DNA of 8,819 nt from JBBSGC01 sp038254525. GTDB taxonomy: Bacteria; Actinomycetota; Actinomycetes; Propionibacteriales; Nocardioidaceae. The position numbers and the translations under genes are program-made. The stretch covers positions 1 to 8,819 of the forward strand of contig JBBSGC010000084.1 of the NCBI GenBank assembly GCA_038254525.1, in the 5' to 3' direction. The notes below the pieces were generated by a model. It ran no database searches, was not told the DNA's origin, and worked only from the letters and a program-made list of their open reading frames with translations. Shown piece after piece: positions 5,531 through 8,819 of this stretch (positions are counted from its first letter, which is position 1; each line of letters begins with the position of its first letter).

Positions 5531-5820
5531 GGCGGCCACGAGGCTCTCGGCGCGCCGGTACGTCCGCAAGGGGAAGGTGGACGACCCGGTGTGCCCGGGG
5601 CCTCGCGGCGCCAGCGGCTACCGGACCGCCTCCGGCCGTGCTCGGGTGCCGCCGACGAGGGTCGTGTCGACCGGACCACCCACGCGGGCGTAGGGATAGG
5701 GTGTGCGCCGGGCCCGCTCCTAGCGGGCCACGGCGGTGCTGTCCCCAAAGCGTCACCCGCCGCGACAAGCCACGGCGCGCCGCAGCGGCGGACGTCACGA
5801 GATCAGCGAGGAGTACGTCA
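5531..5820 (+). other. Non-coding leader or possible small RNA with hairpins
   Basis: The 5388-5820 gap holds no convincing gene. A 63-codon frame at 5502-5693 begins inside the -35 hexamer, lacks a ribosome site and has a composition like non-coding GC-rich sequence. Downstream of the promoter at 5502-5530 I see a hairpin CCGGA-ccgcc-TCCGG (5621-5635), extendable by CGG/CCG (5615-5617 with 5636-5638). I also see a perfect 8-bp stem, GGCCCGCT-cct-AGCGGGCC (5711-5729). A TAGGGT box (5697-5702) just before that stem could be a second, weaker -10 with no good -35; TCGACC at 5667-5672 is badly spaced. The stretch is either a structured 5' leader of the zinc-ribbon mRNA or a small RNA ending near 5730. 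I recognise no known riboswitch class. Confidence 0.35.
5711..5729 (+). terminator. Perfect short hairpin, possible attenuator or small-RNA terminator
   Basis: GGCCCGCT pairs perfectly with AGCGGGCC around a CCT loop. There is no T-tract behind it, but factor-independent terminators in high-GC actinomycetes often lack one. It lies 92 nt before the zinc-ribbon gene, so it could stop or pause transcription from the promoter at 5502-5530. It could equally be only a leader structure. Confidence 0.3.
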
Positions 5821-5979
5821 ATGGCGGAGACGTGGAGCGGTGAGTTCTACTGCGTCAAGTGCAAGGAGAAGCGCGAAGCCTCCGGTGAGGTGCACGTCAA
5901 CGACAAGGGCACCCGGATGGCCAAGGCGACCTGCCCCGTCTGCAGCACCAACCTCAACCGCATCCTCGGCAAGGCCTGA
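5821..5979 (+). CDS. Small zinc-ribbon protein, DUF5679-like
   Basis: This 52-residue protein starts at ATG 5821 with a strong ribosome site (GAGGAG at 5808-5813, 7 nt spacing). It has two CxxC knuckles, Cys11-Val-Lys-Cys14 and Cys38-Pro-Val-Cys41, a typical four-cysteine zinc ribbon. The segment between them is lysine- and acid-rich, and the end is a basic short helix (NLNRILGKA). The pattern FYCVKCKEKRE...G..MAKATCPVC...LNRILGK matches the small actinobacterial DUF5679 proteins; I am confident of the family type and do not know its function. The Lys/Arg-rich ribbon would suit RNA, ribosome or DNA contact, which is inference. It has its own upstream promoter and a strong terminator right after it, so it appears to be a monocistronic and possibly abundant transcript. 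Confidence 0.9.
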   Translation: MAETWSGEFYCVKCKEKREASGEVHVNDKGTRMAKATCPVCSTNLNRILGKA

Positions 5980-5984
5980 GAGCC

Positions 5985-6031
5985 GGCACATGACGGCGGG
6001 GTCCCGACAACGGTCGGGGCCCCGCTGTGCC
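5985..6031 (+). terminator. Strong hairpin terminator after the zinc-ribbon gene
   Basis: A 13-bp stem (5996-6008 with 6013-6025, one G-U pair) closes over an AACG loop 16 nt after the stop codon. An outer 6-bp stem, GGCACA (5985-5990) with TGTGCC (6026-6031), extends it across a 5-nt bulge (TGACG) on the 5' side. There is no T-run behind it, as is common for actinobacterial terminators. It separates the zinc-ribbon gene from the ABC1 kinase gene. Confidence 0.8.
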
Positions 6032-6102
6032 GCATTCGGGCCGGCGCAGCCAGTGCCGGCCGCGCCGGCCCACCTCGAGCGCGGACCTCTCTTGCCACCG
6101 AG

Positions 6103-6108
6103 GACAAT
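6103..6108 (+). promoter_or_regulatory. Possible -10 box for the ABC1 kinase gene
   Basis: GACAAT ends 6 nt before the ATG at 6115 and follows a terminator, so a promoter is needed here. It is a weaker match than the other boxes because the first T is missing, and no -35 is evident. A GAGGA at 6100-6104, spaced 10 nt from the ATG, could instead be a ribosome site, in which case the promoter lies further upstream. Confidence 0.25.
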
Positions 6109-6114
6109 GAGGGC

Positions 6115-7467
6115 ATGAGCAGCGACTCGCCTCCGCTGGGACGGGGGGACGCCACCGCCCTGCCACGCAAGGCCGCCGCCCGCACGGCTCGACTGGCCAG
6201 CCTGCCGATCGGCTTCGCCGGGCGGACCACGGTCGGGCTGGGCCGTCGGCTCACCGGCGCTCCGGCCGACGCGGTGAAGAACGAGGTGCAGCAGCGGACC
6301 GCCGAGCAGGTGTTCCGGGTGCTCGGTGACCTCAAGGGCGGTGCCATGAAGTTCGGGCAGGCGCTCAGCGTCTTCGAGTCGGCACTGCCCGAGGAGCTGG
6401 CCGCTCCCTACCGCGCGACCCTCACCAGGCTGCAGGACGCGGCGCCGCCGATGGACACCGGGACCATGCACCGCGTGGTCGCCGCCGAGCTCGGCCCGCG
6501 CTGGCGGGAGCAGCTGGTCGAGCTCGATCCCAACCCGGCTGCGGCAGCGTCGATCGGCCAGGTCCACAAGGGCCGTTGGCATGACGGGCGCGAGGTCGCG
6601 GTCAAGGTGCAGTACCCGGGTGCGGAGGACGCGCTGCGCTCGGACCTCAAGCAGATCGCCCGGCTCGCCCGGGTGCTCAGTCCGATGCTGCCAGGGGTGG
6701 CGGTCAGGCCGCTCGTCGAGGAGCTGCGCGAGCGCATCGTCGAGGAGCTCGACTACGACCTCGAGGCGGAAGCTCAGGCGACCTTCGCCGCCGCCTACGC
6801 CGACGACCCCGACTTCGAGGTGCCGCAGGTGGTCGCCTCGACACGGGCACTGCTGGTCACGACCTGGATGGACAGCACCGGATCACTGGCCCGGCTGATC
6901 GCCGAGGGCAGCCAGGCCGACCGCGACCACTTCGGTGAGCGATACGTACGGTTCTTGTTCAGCGGTCCCAGACGCACCGGCCTGCTGCACGCGGACCCGC
7001 ACCCCGGCAACTTCCGGACGCTCGCCGACCGACGTCTCGGCGTGGTCGACTACGGCGCCGTCGCGCGGCTGTCGGAGCGGTCGCTGCCGGCGCCAATCGG
7101 CCGGCTGCTGCGGCGCGCGGTCGATGACGACTACGACGCGGTGCTGCGCGGGCTGCACGACGAGGGGTTCATCCGAGACGGCGTCGACCTGCCCATGGAG
7201 GTGCTGCGCAACTATCTCGCACCGTTCGTGGAGCCAGCGAAGGTCGAGCGGTTCACGTTCAGCCGGGAGTGGATGCGCACCCAGGCGGCGCGGATCAACG
7301 ACCCACGCCAGGAGACCTTGACCACGGCCCTCAAGATCAACCTTCCGCCGTCGTACCTGCTGATCCATCGGGTGTGGATCGGCGGGATCGGCGTCTTGTG
7401 CCAGCTCGGCGCGGAGGCATCCTTCCGTTCGATCTGCGAGGAGGCGCTGCCCGGCTTCGCCGACTGA
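6115..7467 (+). CDS. ABC1/UbiB-family atypical kinase (AarF-like)
   Basis: The 450-residue protein has the complete signature of the UbiB/ADCK atypical kinases. The N-terminal extension carries the KxGQ motif (Lys79-Phe-Gly-Gln82 within LKGGAMKFGQALSV). The Ala-rich nucleotide loop is PAAAASIGQ (141-149), the lysine of VAVK is Lys164, the catalytic loop is HADPHPGNF (292-300), and the metal-binding aspartate is Asp312 in VDYG. These proteins bind ATP and in known cases support isoprenoid-lipid (quinone) metabolism, often without classical protein-kinase activity. Actinomycetes of this type use menaquinone rather than ubiquinone, so the target is unclear. The position matches M. tuberculosis Rv3197, which I recall as lying beside whiB7 and having been linked to macrolide binding; I cannot verify that here. 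There is no membrane span at the C-terminus. The sulfotransferase-like gene follows after 45 nt and is probably co-transcribed. Confidence 0.93.
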   Translation: MSSDSPPLGRGDATALPRKAAARTARLASLPIGFAGRTTVGLGRRLTGAPADAVKNEVQQRTAEQVFRVLGDLKGGAMKFGQALSVFESALPEELAAPYRATLTRLQDAAPPMDTGTMHRVVAAELGPRWREQLVELDPNPAAAASIGQVHKGRWHDGREVAVKVQYPGAEDALRSDLKQIARLARVLSPMLPGVAVRPLVEELRERIVEELDYDLEAEAQATFAAAYADDPDFEVPQVVASTRALLVTTWMDSTGSLARLIAEGSQADRDHFGERYVRFLFSGPRRTGLLHADPHPGNFRTLADRRLGVVDYGAVARLSERSLPAPIGRLLRRAVDDDYDAVLRGLHDEGFIRDGVDLPMEVLRNYLAPFVEPAKVERFTFSREWMRTQAARINDPRQETLTTALKINLPPSYLLIHRVWIGGIGVLCQLGAEASFRSICEEALPGFAD

Positions 7468-7512
7468 GCGAAGGTGGCCCAGCTGGACGGCGGCCGAGGG
7501 AGGACACCGGTG

Positions 7513-8805
7513 ATGAGCGCAGGATCAGGGCGCCCGCAGCGCGCCTACCTGCATGTCGGCGCACCGAAGACCGGCACGACGTTCGTGCAGTCGGTGCTGT
7601 GGCAGCAGCGCGCCCGGCTCATGGACCTGGGCGTTCTCTACCCCGCCTCTCGTTACGACGACCACTTCTTCGCCGCTGTAGATCTCCAGCACCTCGACTT
7701 CCACGGTGAGTTTCGTGCGCACGCCAGCGGGCGGTGGGAGGAGACGGCCGCGCGGGTGCGGTGCTGGCCCGGCACCAGCGTGATCTCGCATGACGTGCTC
7801 GCCAGCGCGACCCCCGAGCAGGCGGCGACCGCGATCGCCAGCCTTGCTCCGGCCGAGGTGCACGTCGTGCTCTCCGCACGTGACCTGGCGCGCCAGCTGA
7901 CCTCCCACTGGCAAGAGGACGTCAAGCACGGCGACGTGGAGTCCTTCGACGACTGGTTCCGAGCGGTCTGGAGCCATGACGAGCGGCGGTGGTCCTGGCG
8001 CTGGTTCTGGCGGACCGAGGATCTTCCCGACGTGCTGGCCCGCTGGGGGGGGACGCTTCCTCCCGAGCGGGTGCATCTCGTGACGGTGCCGCCCTCCGGT
8101 GCCTCCCGGGCGATCTTGTGGCGGCGGTTCGCCTCAGTCATCGCCGATGAGCTGTGCGATCTGGAGCTTGGCTCGGCGCCAGCGGCGAACCGGGGCATGA
8201 ACCTCGAGCAGATAGCGCTCCTCCGGCGGCTCAACGCCAGTCTGGGCGGGCGGTTGACGCAGACCGAGTACGAGCACCTGGTGAAAGGAGTGCTCGCTCA
8301 CGAGACGTTTCCGCGAGTTCCGCGCGACGGGCGGCCGGTGCTGCCGACGGACTTGTTGCCGAAGGTCCGGGCACGGTCCGAGCAGTGGAATGAGTCGATC
8401 CGGGAGGCGGGCTACCACGTGGCTGGTGACCTGGCGGACCTGCTTCCCGACGTCGCCGGTCACCGCCAGGCCATCCCCCGTCCCGACGAGGTGACCGAGA
8501 CAGCTCTGCTGGACGTGGCCACCTCGGTCATCCCCGAGCTGCTGCTGCGCCTGAGGGACGAGCGGGTCGAGCGCCGGGCGGCGCTGCGCCTGGTGCAGGA
8601 GCTGCAAGCAGACAACTCCGAGCTGGCGGCCCGGTTGCAACGCGTGCACAAGGTGCTCGAGGAGCGTGCCGCGCTGCCCCCCGGGGAGCGGATCCGCCGC
8701 ACGGTCGTCGAGATCGCCGACACCCGAAGCGGGGTCGACACGGCCTTGCGGCTGTACCGCAGAACCCGACGCCTGCTGGCCGGGCTGAGCAAGCCGCGGC
8801 CGTGA
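7513..8805 (+). CDS. Sulfotransferase-like protein (PAPS-type), unknown substrate
   Basis: This is a 430-residue protein. The start is ATG 7513 behind GGGAGGA (7498-7504, 8 nt spacing); an in-frame GTG at 7510 and another at 7474 are possible. The N-terminus has the 5'-phosphosulfate loop of sulfotransferases, VGAPKTGTTF (15-24, with Lys19). The 3'-phosphate site appears as LSARDLARQLTSHW, where Arg123 and Ser131 keep the Arg-x7-Ser spacing of cytosolic sulfotransferases. It should transfer sulfate from PAPS to a hydroxyl or amine, but the acceptor cannot be inferred. The C-terminal third (about 345-390) is charged and helical, probably coiled-coil, followed by a basic tail ending SKPRP. No signal peptide or membrane span is seen. 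A few codons are unusual for the window (ATA, AAA, TTT, GTA), a weak hint of later arrival. It follows the ABC1 kinase gene by 45 nt. Confidence 0.82.
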   Translation: MSAGSGRPQRAYLHVGAPKTGTTFVQSVLWQQRARLMDLGVLYPASRYDDHFFAAVDLQHLDFHGEFRAHASGRWEETAARVRCWPGTSVISHDVLASATPEQAATAIASLAPAEVHVVLSARDLARQLTSHWQEDVKHGDVESFDDWFRAVWSHDERRWSWRWFWRTEDLPDVLARWGGTLPPERVHLVTVPPSGASRAILWRRFASVIADELCDLELGSAPAANRGMNLEQIALLRRLNASLGGRLTQTEYEHLVKGVLAHETFPRVPRDGRPVLPTDLLPKVRARSEQWNESIREAGYHVAGDLADLLPDVAGHRQAIPRPDEVTETALLDVATSVIPELLLRLRDERVERRAALRLVQELQADNSELAARLQRVHKVLEERAALPPGERIRRTVVEIADTRSGVDTALRLYRRTRRLLAGLSKPRP

Positions 8806-8819
8806 GCTCCCTCGCCCAC

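Noticed and set aside
5502..5693. 63-codon open frame in the long intergenic region
   Set aside because: It starts with TTG inside the -35 hexamer, has no ribosome site and no recognisable motif. More likely non-coding.
5514..5798. 94-codon minus-strand frame in the same gap
   Set aside because: Arg-rich, no domain, no ribosome site; typical chance frame in GC-rich sequence.
1..8819. Search by eye for CRISPR repeats, insertion-sequence ends, tRNA/rRNA genes, integrase or toxin-antitoxin modules
   Set aside because: None seen. Repeated GC-rich words such as GACGAC and GCCGTCGCC are codon-composition effects, not regularly spaced repeats.

Overview
This window is GC-rich (roughly 70 % G+C, with G or C in most third codon positions) and reads as chromosomal DNA of a high-GC Gram-positive actinomycete. 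The gene families and their order fit the Actinomycetia. The PPA1309-type gene beside a UPF0182 membrane protein and a YlbL-type PDZ/Lon protease suggests the Propionibacteriales/Nocardioidaceae side, but this is inference. The layout resembles the Rv3193c-Rv3197 neighbourhood of Mycobacterium tuberculosis as I recall it: UPF0182, PDZ/S16 protease, zincin-like protein, ABC1 kinase.

Layout. (a) 1-2886, minus strand, is a probable operon read from right to left: a stand-alone MoaE-type molybdopterin synthase large subunit, a small single-pass membrane protein, the PDZ/Lon protease, a PPA1309 family protein (GTGA overlap), and the N-terminal 139 residues of a large UPF0182 membrane protein that leaves the window. 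(b) 2887-2974 is a short divergent promoter region. (c) 2975-4914, plus strand, holds a DUF2342/Zincin_2 'zinc-dependent metalloprotease' and a Nudix hydrolase, joined by a second GTGA overlap. (d) 4860-5387, minus strand, is a YgjP-like M48 metallopeptidase whose 3' end overlaps the Nudix gene by 55 nt, tail to tail. (e) 5388-5820 is the longest non-coding stretch. It carries a good sigma70-type promoter and several hairpins ahead of a 52-residue zinc-ribbon protein (5821-5979), which ends at a strong hairpin terminator. (f) 6115-8805, plus strand, holds an ABC1/UbiB-like atypical kinase followed by a sulfotransferase-like gene.

How the genes may work together. Most are conserved housekeeping genes of unknown or loosely defined role. 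Three encode protease or protease-like proteins (YlbL, zincin-like, YgjP-like) and three encode membrane or membrane-anchored proteins (UPF0182, the small TM protein, YlbL), so an envelope or protein quality-control theme is possible but not shown.

I found no CRISPR array, mobile element, rRNA, tRNA or obvious defence system. The points most worth a second look are: a zincin-like protein whose HExxH-type site reads RECAY; TANNNT boxes set 6-7 nt before four start codons, suggesting leaderless mRNAs; an orphan promoter with hairpins in the 433-nt gap; and the sulfotransferase placed where mycobacteria carry whiB7.
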